Shown here: positions 44,259-55,564 of the stretch, in pieces | Layout of the letters: each line of letters starts with the position of its first letter | Position numbering within the stretch: position 1 is the first letter of the stretch | Source: Anisodus tanguticus | Taxonomy: Eukaryota; Streptophyta; Magnoliopsida; Solanales; Solanaceae | Assembly (NCBI GenBank): GCA_034509755.1 | Contig: CM067550.1 | Span: 19,647,001 to 19,711,000 of the forward strand | Direction of reading: 5' to 3' | DNA: 64,000 bases | Notes under the pieces: generated by a model | Told to the model about the DNA's origin: nothing | Seen by the model: only the letters and a program-made list of their open reading frames with translations | Databases searched by the model: none | Position numbers and translations under genes: made by a program

Positions 44259-46572
44259 GTGGTGCTAGAAGCCAACTTGGTGGAGAATCCGATGCAGTGG
44301 TGGGTGGACACAGGTGCAACAAGACACATCTGTTCCAACAAAGATGCCTTCTTCACGTACACTCCGGTCTCCGACAAGAAGCTGTTCATGGGCAACAACG
44401 CTTCCTCGGACGTGCTAGGGGTTGGAAAGGTGGTCCCGAAGATGACTTCGCAAGGAACTCACTCGAAGGAAGTGATGCACGTCCCGAGATATTAGAAGAA
44501 ATCTAGTTTCGGACCTTTATTGGTTAATGCTTTGGCTTTAGGCTAGTGTTTGAATCAAATAAATTTGTACTCACTAAAAATGGCACATTTGTGGGGAGGG
44601 GCTTCGTCTCGTGAAGGCCTCTTCAAAGTGAATGCCATGTCCGTATTGCGTCAAGGAAATAAAGTTGAGTCTTTTTCTTATTTGCTTGAGTCTTCTAATT
44701 TATGGCATCATAGATTAGGACACGTAAACTACAAGTCTATTCAAAGGTTTGGTAAAGATGGAGTTGTTGCCTTCTATCGACATAAACCCTCAACATAAGT
44801 GTGAGGTGTGCGTAGAGGCAAAACTTACTAAGCTTCCTTTTCGATCTGTGGAAAGGAATACCGCTCCTCTAGAACTTATTCACACAGATATATGTGATTT
44901 GAAGTTTGCACAAACTAGAGGGGGGAACAAGTACTTTGTGACATTTATAGATGATAGCACAAGGTATTGTTACCTTTACTTGTTGAAAAGTAAGGATGAA
45001 GCCTTTGAAGCGTTCCGACGTTACAAAGCGAAGTTGAGAATCAACTTAGCCTACGGATTAAATCCATTCGTAGCGATAGAGGGGAGAATATGTAGCGCCT
45101 TTTGAGGAATATTGTGCCCAAGAAGGCATTATTCATCAAACGACGGCTCCATACTCACCTCAATCAAACGGTGTGGCGGAACGTAAGAACCGCACATTAA
45201 AGGAAATGATGAATGCCTTGCTTATCAATTCCGGACTTCCCCAAAACATGTGGGGAGAAGCCGTCCTTACCGCTAATACGATTCTCGAACGAGTCCCACA
45301 TAAAGGTAAGGACAAAACTCCATATGAATCATGGAAAGGAAAGAAACCCACCTACAAGTATTTTAAGGTGTGGGGTTGTACGGCAAAGGTTGAAGTACCT
45401 AAGCCAAAGCAGGTCAAGATTGGACCAAAGACTGTAGATTGCATATTCATCGGATATGCAAATAACAGTAGTGCTTATCGCTTCTTAGTGCATAAGTCAG
45501 ATATTCCAGATATCCACCAGGGTACAATAATGGAATCAAGGAATGCTCTATTCTTTGAAAGTACCTTTCCTAGAAAGGAGAAAGACATAACCTCTCGCAA
45601 GCGAAGTTATGCACAAAGCTCTCAAGAACCGGGAGTCCTTGACCGCCGGATCTAAATGGTTCAAATCTAGCGAATCTCAAGGTGGCTGAACATCCGAAAT
45701 CTAGTGTTCCAGACTCTCAGAACTTGGAGACTCCAGAGATGGATCTAAGGCGAAGTAAAAGGGCCGGGAAGGATAAATCCTTCGGTCCCGACTTTGTAGC
45801 TTACATGGTTAATGATGAACCAAGGACAATTGCTCGGGCGTTGTCAACTCCGAAGCACCGCCGGAAAGAAGCTATTGAGAGTGAAATAAGCTCCATTATG
45901 CATAACCATACTTGGGAGTTGGTTGATCTTCCTCCGGAAATAAACCGTTGGGTTGTAAATGGATACTCAAACGGAAATACAAGGCAGATGGGTCTATAGA
46001 CAAGTACAAGGCCGGGTTGGTAGTCAAGGGCTATCGACGGACGAGAAAGCTTTGACTACTTTGACACATACTCTCCGGTATCCCGGATGACATCCATACG
46101 GGTATTTATTGCGATCGCAGCTTTGCGTGACCTTGAGATACACCGGATGGATGTTAAGACATGCCTTCCTAAACGGTGATTTGGAAGAAGAAATTTATAT
46201 GGACCAACCCGAGGGGTACGTGGTTCAAGGGCAAGAGAAGAAAGTCTGTCGACTTATCAAATCTCTGTATGGGCTGAAACAAGCCCCGAAACAATGGCAC
46301 GAAAAATTTGATAGTACTCTACTATCGAAGGGGTTCGCCATTAATGAGTGTGATAAATGTGTTTACACGAAAGGTAACTCTGACTCATTTGTTATGATAT
46401 GCCTGTATGTAGACGACATGTTGATCACAGGAAGCAGTCCTAGGATAATCCTAGAGACTAAGAACATGTTGAAACAATGCTTCGACATGAAAGATATGGG
46501 TATCGCAGATGTCATCCTAGGGATTAAAATCTCTAAGACGTCTGACGGACTGGTCTTATCTCAGTCTCACTA
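44259..46572 (+). pseudogene. Copia pol: protease, integrase, part of RT
   Basis: Protease begins 'WWVDTGATRHICSN' (DTG site). Next come the GAG-pre-integrase zinc region ('LWHHRLGHVNYKSI', 'CEVCVEAKLTKLPF') and integrase ('LIHTDICDLKF', 'YFVTFIDDSTRY', 'SNGVAERKNRTLKEMMNAL'). RT follows with 'MDVKT', 'FLNGDLEEEIYMDQPEGY', 'SLYGLKQAPKQWHEKF' and the catalytic 'LYVDDMLITG'. Stops or shifts occur near 44,494, 45,100, 45,655, 45,999 and 46,110. RT ends abruptly at 'LSQSHYI' (46,572), where the duplicated flank begins, so the end of RT, RNase H and the polypurine tract are missing. Confidence 0.9.
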
Positions 46573-48055
46573 CATTAGGGTAGATTGTCTACATAACACC
46601 CCTATAGGTGCGGTCCTTTCCCCGATCCTGATAACGTAGGATGGAGTATTTTGCTCCCTTTTTATATGCTCGACAGACAGATCATTCAACAATCTGACCA
46701 AGAACCTGCTGTCATTTAGAATTATTTTGTGATATGAATTATAATAGTATCATGATAAAATTTTAGAGCAATATTTTATATCACTAATCATATACTGCCC
46801 CTTATTTTTGGCTTAATGAGTTCAAATTTTTTTTTTTTACTAGAATGGGACAACGTTTCGATAGTGGACAAGTTATACTGAACATTCCAAATTTGAAACC
46901 AGGCATCATTATCGTGCCCAACTTTTCATTTAAATCAAGTCATGTGGTAATATAGCTGGCTGTATTTTGTCTAATCAAGTCATTATTTGTAAAAGATATT
47001 TAATGTTTGAAAGTGCATCAAATTAATTAAAGGCAAAAATAATCAAGTTAGAAAAGACAACATTGTCGTAAAGCATGTCGTCTTCCATTATGCAAATCTT
47101 AAACTTTCACAGAAAAAATATTAAATCCAAAAAGTGAAATTCAAATTAGCTTTCCCCATATGATTAATTTTAAAGAATCCGCTAAAGCGAAGGGAAATGA
47201 AGAACTAACGTAAATACACCTTTAATGAGGAAGATGGACAATCGGAAGTGCTCACCCTGAATCACCATTATTTTATGCATTTGGGAGATCAAGGTGGATT
47301 GACTTGAACGTTCCTTAGCGGGAGTGAGGTTGTGCTTTACTGACTGCCCCGGTGCCATGACCTTTGAGATATCAGTCGTGCTATCAAGCGGTTCAAGGAC
47401 CCTATCCAGCGGGCGAGCCAAGTCACGGTTCAACATCATCATGAACGTGGTAAGCGTGGTGCCATAACTCAACCTTTTTGCCTTGCACTCCCTCATTCGC
47501 CTAATTTCTTTCATCATCCAGTACCCAATGTTAATGGGCAACACCTTTATAAAGAAGTATACGATGGACACCCTCTCCTTCTTCACACTTGAGTAATGGC
47601 CGAGAGGCATTATACTGTAATTCAACAATCGTAACCAAACACGAGCCTCCTTACAAAAGTTTCTCATCTTTAAACTTTTGTGCCTCCGGTACTTGCCATC
47701 ATAGCAATCCCATGTAGCCTTTGAGTCAGACCCACATAATGTTTCCTGTATAGCTTTGTAATCGGGCCACTGAATAAACTCATTCAATGATTCAATTGGG
47801 TGATCTGAAACCCAAGTATGACACATAAAATGGATGGCTGTAGAGGGACATACACTCCTCAAACTACAACAGCAGGATATTCTGTTGGAAATTAGCCTTT
47901 GGCGGGAGTTGCGACCGACCAACTTTAACGGCTTAAACACTAGTGTTACGTATGTTGGAGAATCCGGTTCTTCACACATGCATGATGTACTAAGTACGTA
48001 GATAACCGTAGGGCCAAGAATCGTCAAATTTCATTGAGAAATGAAAGAGATATTG
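46573..48055 (-). repeat. Right copy of the 1.48-kb duplicated flank
   Basis: It begins in the middle of a SINE (CATTAGGGTAGATTGTCTAC) directly fused to copia RT and runs to TATTG before the right LTR. CATTAG is shared by both sides of the joint. The copy is near-identical to 41,094-42,576. Confidence 0.88.
47182..48027 (-). CDS. Gypsy third-ORF fragment, 281-codon open frame
   Basis: This long frame matches the C-terminal part of the plant-transposon/Athila third-ORF family: 'HPIESLNEFIQWPDYKAI', 'EARVWLRLLNYSIMPLG', 'KVLPINIGYWMMKEIRRM', then a Thr/Met-rich and Gln/Ser-rich tail. It is open from 48,027 to 47,182, but its first residues lie next to an LTR boundary, so it is a 5'-truncated ORF of the minus-strand gypsy element at 41-57 kb and not a free gene. 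The N-terminal part is at 48,911-49,310, separated by the copia LTR. The function of the family is unknown. Expression as such is unlikely. Confidence 0.6.
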   Translation of the reverse strand: MTILGPTVIYVLSTSCMCEEPDSPTYVTLVFKPLKLVGRNSRQRLISNRISCCCSLRSVCPSTAIHFMCHTWVSDHPIESLNEFIQWPDYKAIQETLCGSDSKATWDCYDGKYRRHKSLKMRNFCKEARVWLRLLNYSIMPLGHYSSVKKERVSIVYFFIKVLPINIGYWMMKEIRRMRECKAKRLSYGTTLTTFMMMLNRDLARPLDRVLEPLDSTTDISKVMAPGQSVKHNLTPAKERSSQSTLISQMHKIMVIQGEHFRLSIFLIKGVFTLVLHFPSL

Positions 48056-48905
48056 GTTCACGAAGTAAGGTGTTTGAAGCATGGAAAAGTGTGGTGTGTG
48101 ATCAATTCTCCCTCATCGGTAGAGGAAGAAAGAATTGTTGTGTATATAATACTTGAAATTGGTTTGGGGTTTGGGACCCCAAGGGGTATCCCATGTGTTT
48201 AAAGGAGGGAGGACCTAGATGTGCTTCGGTTCAAGTAAAGACCACACGCGCGCCGCCGCCGCCCGCCCGTCCGGTCCGGTTCCGGTTCCGGTTCCGGTTC
48301 CGGTTCTCGGGTCACGGGTCACGGGTCGTGGGCTGTGGGCTGTGGGCCTTCTGATATTATCTTTTTGGGCCAGAAAACTTTGCCAGAAGTACAGTTTGAT
48401 CCCAGAAGTTTCGATGTGCGATTTGGACCGAATTCTTTCAGATGTACAGTTTGGTCCCTGAAGTTTCAAGATGTACAGTTTGGTCCCTCCCTCACCTATA
48501 TAAACACCCCTTATACCATTGTTGAGGAGTACTTAACATACACGAAAATACACAAAGCAAAAATCAGTTTCTTCCTAATCTTCCAAGCATCATTTCATTG
48601 CTCAATATTCTTCACGGTAGCTTTTGAGTTTCCTTTGCTCAATAGTTCCATTGCTGTTTTATCTTGGGAGACGAATTGTCCAGGACGTATAAAGGATACA
48701 TACGGGGCAATATTGTCTTAAGGACAGAGTGCCACACTCGACTCAGCATAAACAACTTTCCCGTTTTCTTGTTCAACAAAAGTGTAATTTCAATTTTGTT
48801 GTTATATTGTAATTTTCAGCTTTCTTGTTGAATTGTAATTTCAATTCCTACATAAGCAGTTACTTGTAATTTCCGTTTCCTGCAAATCCTTTGTAAAATC
48901 CAACA
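48056..48905 (+). repeat. Right LTR of the nested copia element
   Basis: About 850 bp. It contains a short GGTTCC tract, a block with thrice-repeated 'GTACAGTTTG(A/G)TCCC', and a TATA box (CCTATATAAACACCC, about 48,495-48,509). The 3' part is identical in style to the left LTR and ends AATCCAACA. It is followed by TATTC (48,906-48,910); TATTG precedes both LTR copies, giving a 4-of-5 target-duplication match. Confidence 0.75.
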
Positions 48906-48910
48906 TATTC

Positions 48911-49310
48911 ATCATCAGATAGCAACCGTGGTATACCTATATACAATGTCAAGACCAAATAAATGTTCACCTATCCTGGATGGTCAAAGGCAGACTTCTA
49001 ACCCATGGCGATAATTTATTATAGATATTTCTGAAAATTTTCCTCAAAGGTATTGGATCCACAACCCGCTCATGTATATATACCTCTGATAGGTCAAAGT
49101 TTTCATACCACTCCTCCCCATATCCACCAATTCCAAAGAGTGGACGATGGAGTTGAGAAGCAATTCGAGGTACGGGGACAATTGGATGTTTGCCCGCACG
49201 GACTTTGTGTCCTGCTTCTTCTTCGGAGCATTTTCAGCGTGCCCCCTCTTAGTGCCCTGAGAGGAGGATGTAGCTACTGCCTTCCTTTTCCTTTCGTGTT
49301 AGCCATGGTT
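48911..49310 (-). pseudogene. N-terminal part of the gypsy third ORF
   Basis: On the minus strand a strong splice acceptor (TTTCTTGTGTGTAG) precedes the ATG at about 49,305. The coding text is rich in Lys/Ser/Gly, then 'EEWYENFDLSEVYIHERVVD' and 'PIPLRKIF', in broken frames. The reading frame at its left end is open into 48,055-48,030 if the copia LTR and one target copy are ignored, so the copia element interrupted this ORF. Confidence 0.65.
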
Positions 49311-50099
49311 CCTACACACAAGAAACATCCAACAATTAAGTATACACACAATCATTAAGGAGGATTGTGTAACGACCCCCCACTTATTTCAAACTACATA
49401 TACTTATTTTTTGGGCTACTCACCTTTTCACATTCAGGCACTTTTATGGCTAATTTGTACGTTTAATATCATTTGGGGTTGAACCAACCGCACACTTACT
49501 TCAAACTAGGTTACAAAAATGGAAAATAAAGAAGTTATCTACTCTACTTTACCCCTACAAAAGCACTACCATCATGTTTTAGGACTTAGGGCGTTTCAAG
49601 CCCGTTCTCAAAATTCCTCTCAACTTCTCAATTTTATGTGTAATTGGCTGCCCAATGGTTTGTATAGATGTTTAAGGTTCTATTACTACTCAAGACTTCA
49701 CAATTTGCACCAAAAACATGATTCAAATAATTTATCAAACACATTGTGGGTATAGAATCATCCCTTTGATTTTGACAACAATGGGGGTTGACTCGTGCGA
49801 TGGCTGCGCGTCACACATGCATTGCGGGCCAGAGACCTAGCTGAATTTCAGAGGAGTCTTGCACTGGACATGCGACGCATGCGCAGCGCAAGTCTCACCC
49901 CTCTCTGAATTTTGACTCAGGACTTTCAAAACACATGTGCGCTGTTTGTGCAACGCATGCACAACGCCCAAGGCAAACCTTGAGCGATTGTTTTCTATCA
50001 ATTTTGCCTCGTGTTGCATTTCCTCTCCTTTCCTAGTACTGCAACATGAAAAAATGTGACATTATATTTTTTTAAAAAGTTTTGTTACATTATAACCTC
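49311..50099 (-). other. Post-integrase non-coding region with CpG cluster
   Basis: Between integrase and the third ORF lies a CpG-rich part at about 49,795-49,990 with palindromic motifs (ATGCGACGCATGCGC, GCAACGCATGCACAACGCC). Similar motifs lie in this element's LTR at 56,525-56,715. No ORF is supported. Confidence 0.65.
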
Positions 50100-50142
50100 G
50101 GGTTGCCTCTCGATAAGCGCTTGATTAACATCGTGGCACAAC
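50100..50142 (-). other. Conserved post-integrase motif, second copy
   Basis: Read on the minus strand it gives GTTGTGCCACGATGTTAATC, AAGCGCTT and GAGAGGCAACCC, matching 31,926-31,970 of the other gypsy element. Confidence 0.7.
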
Positions 50143-50421
50143 ATAAGTCATTCACTAATCATCGTTGAGGAGCAGTTGCTGCTTCTTTTCCTTATCAATA
50201 TCTCCGCCCCAATATCACTTGAGGCGTTTCCCATTGACCAAGAACGTGCGCAACCCATCCATTATTTGTGTCTCCACCGCACCATGGGACGTGATTCTCC
50301 TCACAACAAAGGGTCTTGACCAGCGAGACTTTAGTTTGCCCGAAAATAATCACAGGCTGGAGTTGAACAAAAGCACTTGATGAACGGCCATAAAATCATG
50401 ATATTGAATCTGCTTGTCATG

Positions 50422-51143
50422 TCATCTCTTCGTCTTCTCCTTGTACAACTTGGCATTTTCGTACACCTCTAGTCTAAATTCATCTAGCTCGTAAAGCTGT
50501 AGCAACCACTTCTCACCTATCAAGCTCATATCAAGATTTAGCTTTTTGATGGCCCAATATGCATTATGCTCCAACGCGACAAGTAGATGACATGCCTTTC
50601 CATAGATCAACCTGTAGTGAGATGTCCCAATAGGTGTTTTATAAGTCGTACGGTAAGCCCACAAAGCATCATCCAGTTTAGCTGCCCAATCTTTCCTCTG
50701 CAGATTCACCATTTTCTCCAAAATTTGTTTTACCTCTTTGTTTGACACTTCAACTTGTCCACATATTTGCGGGTGGTAGGTTGTAGAAACCTTGTGCTTT
50801 ACTCCGTATTTTGCCAAGAGATTCTTCATAAGGTTATTGTAGAAGTGAGCTCTCCCATCACTAATAATCTCTCTCGAAGCGCCAAACCGTGCAAATATAT
50901 TTTTCCTCACAAAATTTACCACCACTTTTGCATCACTGGTAAGGAAAGAAGCTGCTTCCACCCACTTTGACACATCGTCCACAACAAGGACATATTTGTT
51001 GCATACGATGGAGGAAATAGTCCCATAAAATCAATGCCCCACACATCAAATATTTCTACCTCCAAAATATTATTTAATGACATCTCATGATTTCTTGAAA
51101 TGTTCCTCATTCGCTGACACCTGTCACAACTTTTGGTGAACAC
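50422..51143 (-). pseudogene. Gypsy integrase
   Basis: Two overlapping frames cover the zinc-finger end ('SCDRCQRMRNISRNHEM'), 'VWGIDFMGLFPPSY', then 'SKWVEAASF', 'REIISDGRAHFYN', 'GQVEVSNKEVKQIL', 'DDALWAYRTTYKTPIGTS' and the C-terminal 'LNLDMSLIGEKWLLQLYEL'. The D,D,E residues can be located. A frameshift near 50,985 separates the two parts. Integrase inserts the cDNA into chromosomes in the nucleus. Confidence 0.9.
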
Positions 51144-51624
51144 ATGTGCATTTTTAAAAAATATGGGTCAATAGAAATCTGACTGTAATACCTTAATTGC
51201 GGTGTGATCACCTTTGAAATATCCCTCATATAGTAAAGAATGTCAGCTCTCTAAGACTTGATCCACCTCGGTAGGGCCTTGTTTAAACAGATATGGCTCA
51301 TCTCAAATGTAGAACTACAAGTCATGATATAACTTCCTTCTCTACCGGGTGATTGTTTCCGGTGGGTAGATCTCACTCACTATCAAGTTCACGATGTCTG
51401 CATACCACGACACTTATGCATCAAGAATAGCAAAGAGTTGTTCATCAGGAAAAACTTCTCATCCGTCCATATTTAATCACATGATCATGGCTCTCCAATC
51501 TAGACAAGTGGTCTGCGACTTGATTTTCTATCCCTTTATGATCTTTAGTCTCTATATCAAAGTCATGGAATAAGAGAATCGACCGAATCAGCATGGTTTT
51601 TGCATCATTCTTGCTGAATAAGTA

Positions 51625-51912
51625 TCAGAGTGCGGCATGATCTGTATACACCGTGACAGGAGTTCCCATAAGGTAAGACTGAAACTTATCAGAAGCATAC
51701 ACCACATCTAATAGTTTTTTCTTAGTAATCGTGTAGTTCATCTGAGTAGCATCCATCGTCTTGCTGATATAATAGATGTAGCGAAAAATCTTCTCTTTTC
51801 TATAGCCCGATTGAACTCCTACTGCATTATCACTAGCGTCACACATCAATTCAAATGGTAAGTTCCAATCCGGTGCTATCATTATCGGTGCAGTCACCAA
51901 TCTTCGCTTCAA
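51625..51912 (-). pseudogene. Gypsy RNase H
   Basis: 'MIAPDWNLPFELMCDASDNA' and 'SKTMDATQMNYTITKKKLLD', ending 'GTPVTVYTDHAAL', identify the RNase H that removes element RNA during reverse transcription. The usual 'VGAVLGQR' is altered to 'VGVQSGYR'. The stretch 51,144-51,620 continues it towards integrase in broken frames. Confidence 0.88.
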
Positions 51913-52218
51913 CTCTTAAGATAAACGTCGTTGAACATGAATTTTCCATCATTCTCCAACAACTTACACATTGGACTATATATTTTGGAGAAGTCCTTAA
52001 TAAACCGTCTGTAGAACCCTATGTGATCGAGAAAACTACTCACCCCCCTTATAGACATAGGGGTTGGTAGTTTCTTAATAACTTCACTTTACCACGATCA
52101 ACTTCTAAACCTTTTTTCGACACCTTTTGCCCGAGGACAATACCCTCTCAGACCATAAAGTGAAACTTCTCCCAATTCAACATTAAATTAGTCTTATCAA
52201 ATCTTGCAAGGACCTAAT

Positions 52219-52677
52219 TCATATTTTCAAACATGCTTCAAAAGAGTTTCCGAATATAGAGAAGTCATCCATGTAAACTTCCATGAAGTCCTCCACCATT
52301 TTAGAAAATATTGCTATCATATACCTTTGAAAAGTCACAGGTGCATTGCATAAGCCAAACGACATTCTCTTGAAGGCATACGTACCATAGGGGCATTTAA
52401 ATGTAGTTTTCTCCTGATCTTCGGGAGTAATAACTATCTGATTATAACCCGAATATCTATCAAAAAAGTAATAAAACCCTTTTCCGGCCAATATATCTAG
52501 TATCTGATCAATAAAAGGAATCATATAGTGATATTTTCTCGAGGCCTTGTTCATCTTGCGATAGTCCATGCAAATCCACCACCCTGTCACTGTTCTAGTT
52601 GGAATGAGCTTAATTTTGTCATTTGTCACTACTGTCATCCCTCCTTTCTTTGGGACACACTCTACTAGCTCACCCAC
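52219..52677 (-). pseudogene. Gypsy reverse transcriptase
   Basis: The RT core is readable: 'CMDYRKMNKASRKYHYMIPF', 'FYYFFDRYSGYNQIVI', 'YGTYAFKRMSFGLCNAPVTF' and the catalytic 'EVYMDDFSIFG' (YMDD). The frame is closed on both sides and the thumb region (51,913-52,218) is in other frames. Confidence 0.92.
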
Positions 52678-52679
52678 TT

Positions 52680-53700
52680 ATTGTCAGAGATCGGATAAAC
52701 GTGCATGCGTCTAACCACTTAATTACCTCTTTCTTGACCACTTCTTTCATTATCGAATTTAACATTCTTTGATGTTATATACTCGACTTATGATCCTCCT
52801 CCAGAAGTATCTTATGCATACAGAATGTAGGGCTGATGCCCTGAATGTAAGATATCTGCCAACCCAATGCTCTTTTGCAATTTTCAGGACCTCCAATGAC
52901 ATCTCTACTTCTGCCTCATTCAACTCAGCTGCTAGTATAATAGGAAAAGTTTCACCCTCACCCAAGTACGCATATTTGAGATGCAGGTGTAGGGGTTTCA
53001 ACTTTAACTTCGGAGCTTCTTCTATTAATAGATTTGGTGGAGGTCCAATCTCTCTGTCAAGTAGTTAAAACTTCCCTTCTAAAATATAGATCCCTTATAG
53101 ATTAAGAATGTGCACCAATTCAAATGCCTCAGTATCTCCAAAGATATCATTACCCATTACACATCTTTCAGATGGATCACTCGATGGAATGATCAATCCA
53201 TTGTTATCTTATGAAACCACAGTAATAGCCGAGAGCTCTTCAAAAATTACAGGTAACTTGAGGGCCTTGTACACTTTGAACACCTCAACTCTATCATCTA
53301 CCCTTATAGCTACATCAATCAAAGCTCTTTCTGTCACCAAGAAGGGATGCCCAAAAATAAATGGACATTGTCGGATCTGGCTCGAACTATAGAATAATAA
53401 AATCTGCCAAAAATATAAGAGATCCAACTAGTACCAGCATGTCTTCGATAATACCCTCAGGCCTAGCCAATGATCTGTCCGCCAACTGCAAAATAATAGT
53501 GGTTGGTCTTAGATTTCCCAACCCCAACTTTTTGAACATGGATGACGGTATTGGATTAATACTTGAACCACCCAAATCACAAAGTGCTCTGGCAATGACC
53601 TACTTTCCAATAGTAATTTCAATCGTGAAACTACCTAGATCCTTCAATTTCGTCGTCAATCTGTTCTGAATTCGAGATGTGCACTCTTCATTAAGTGCAA
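52680..53700 (-). pseudogene. Gypsy protease and protease-RT spacer
   Basis: 'SSINPIPSSMFKKLGLGN' and 'TIILQLADRSLARPEGIIED' followed by 'VLVGSLIF' (53,387-53,575), then 'PFIFGHPFLVTERALID' (53,209-53,360), are the aspartic protease of plant gypsy elements. The spacer to RT includes 'LHLKYAYLGEGETFPIILA'. The DxG active site lies in a disrupted part. Confidence 0.85.
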
Positions 53701-55500
53701 CTCGTGGCATACTCCGTGAAGCGAGTCTTATTTGCTACAATATCCTTGATATATCGCATACTTTGGAATCCCTTGCAGCATGTATACCAAAGGAACATTC
53801 ACATGAACCAGCTTCAATAAATCAAGAAACTTTTTATATGTGGCTTTTTCTTTTTGCTTTGTCAACTTTTGAGGGAATAGAGGTAGTGGGTTGGCAACCA
53901 CCGACAGTGGCTGATTTACCACAGATGTCTTTGCTATCCTTTCTATCTCAATAACCTCATCTTCTATGGCTGCCTCTTTTTATGCCACTGCCCAAGATAC
54001 TTTATTTAGTGCTAGTTCTTCTAATTCCCTCCCATTTTGGAGAGATACGACATTACAAGGTTTCAGTTTAGGATCAGTATCACTTGGAAATCCCCTCTGT
54101 GGCCTCGTATTCTGAGCACCTGCTATCTGACCCATCTGTCTTTCTAAGCTCTGCACAACAAGATCACGATTTTGATTTTTGGTCATTACCTTTTCCTCAA
54201 AAGCCTATTGACTTTCCATCATTTTCATCATATCCCCCATCGTCTATTTCATCATATCTTACATGCTACTTGGAGGAGCATGAGCCTTGAGCTGATTTTG
54301 TTGATTCTGCTGATGTTGCCCTTGTGCTCTCTACTAGTTACCACTACCTTGATTACCACCCCAAGAGAAATTTGAGTGATTCTTCCAAGATGGGTTGTAT
54401 GAGTTGCCATATACATTCTAATTACCTTCTCCTCTAGTTGCATTGCCCATGAAAAAGACTACTTTGGATTCGTCAGACATACATCACTAGTGTGCCCTTC
54501 ACCGTACACTTCACAAAACAAATGAGCTTGATACACTGCCTGCACATGTGATTGAGCCTTCCCCATAACAAAATCCTTGAATTCTTTGCACATGGCCTCA
54601 ATCTACACTGGCATGTCTGTGTAGAGATCTACTTACAATGCTCCAATATGCTTCTTAGTAACATTATCCCGGTGATCACCCTGCCACTCGGAGATTCTCT
54701 AAAAGATCATGTTCAATAAGACGAATAACTCATTATAACTGAGATTAAGAGCTTGCCTCCAGCTGCAATATCTAGCAACACTTTTTCATGGTGATCCAGA
54801 CTCTCAATAAAGGTGTGTGCCAGAATTTCATTCGATTGATGATGGTGAGGACAATCTCTGAGCAATGTTTTAAACTTCTCCCATGCCTGATATAACCCTT
54901 CTCCAAGTTTCTACCTGAAGGATATGATTTCCCTCCTGAGTCTTGCTGCATTGACAGACGGAAAGAACTTCATAAAAAATTTCCTTGCTAAATCATCCCA
55001 AAAGGTGATAGAATTTGCCGGTTCTACCTGCAACCACTTCTTGGCATCCCCAAGTAGAGAGAATGGGAAAAGTTTCAACCTCACATAATCAGCCAGTGAC
55101 CCTGGTGGTCACATAAGTATCAACAATCTCCAAGAAGGTTTTAATGTGTCACTAAGGATCCTCGTGCGGCAAACCAGTGAACTTCCCACTGGAGTGAAGC
55201 AACTGAATCATGTGATGTTTCAGCTCAAAGTGCCCCTCGATGGTAGATTTGACAATGCTCGAACTTCCACCTCTCAAACTATCGTTGGTGGTTTGTTAGC
55301 TTCCATAACTTCAGGTACCACAACAATAGCTTGCTGATTTGTACGAAAATTAATTTCCTTCCTGCACTGGTGGAAAAACCATTCAGGCTCAGGGTTGAAG
55401 TCCTCAAGATTGTTTTGACTAGCAGACCTTTGCATTCGAATGTAATACCTACATCAATAACAGGTAAGATCAAGATGTTAATACTTGGATAACTAAAACA
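53701..55500 (-). pseudogene. Gypsy gag, heavily mutated
   Basis: On the minus strand at about 55,120-54,740 the Retrotrans_gag core can be read across frames ('FFMKFFPSVNAARLRREI', 'LGEGLYQAWEKFKTLLRDC', 'EILAHTFIESLDHHEK'). Towards pol are Gln-rich and 'QSLERQMGQIAGAQNTRPQR' segments (53,980-54,186) and 'VVANPLPLFPQKLTKQKE' (about 53,880). Many stops are present. Confidence 0.8.
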
Positions 55501-55537
55501 GTAATAGGTTATTCTAATAAAACCGTTAATTTCTATG

Positions 55538-55555
55538 TCCCCGACAACGACGCTA
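55538..55555 (-). other. Primer-binding site, degenerate Athila type
   Basis: On the minus strand TAGCGTCGTTGTCGGGGA differs at three bases from TGGCGCCGTTGCCGGGGA, the PBS of the element at 30,460. Confidence 0.85.
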
Positions 55556-55564
55556 AAAATCTAT

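Noticed and set aside
41094..48905. Reading 41,094-43,139 and 46,573-48,905 as a pair of 2-kb LTRs
   Set aside because: The left boundary cuts through a SINE that continues outside, and the right boundary lies inside RT with no polypurine tract. Duplicated flank plus shorter LTRs explains all joints better.
52769..53954. Several plus-strand ORFs of 90-102 aa
   Set aside because: They are shadows opposite the minus-strand gypsy gag-protease-RT region.
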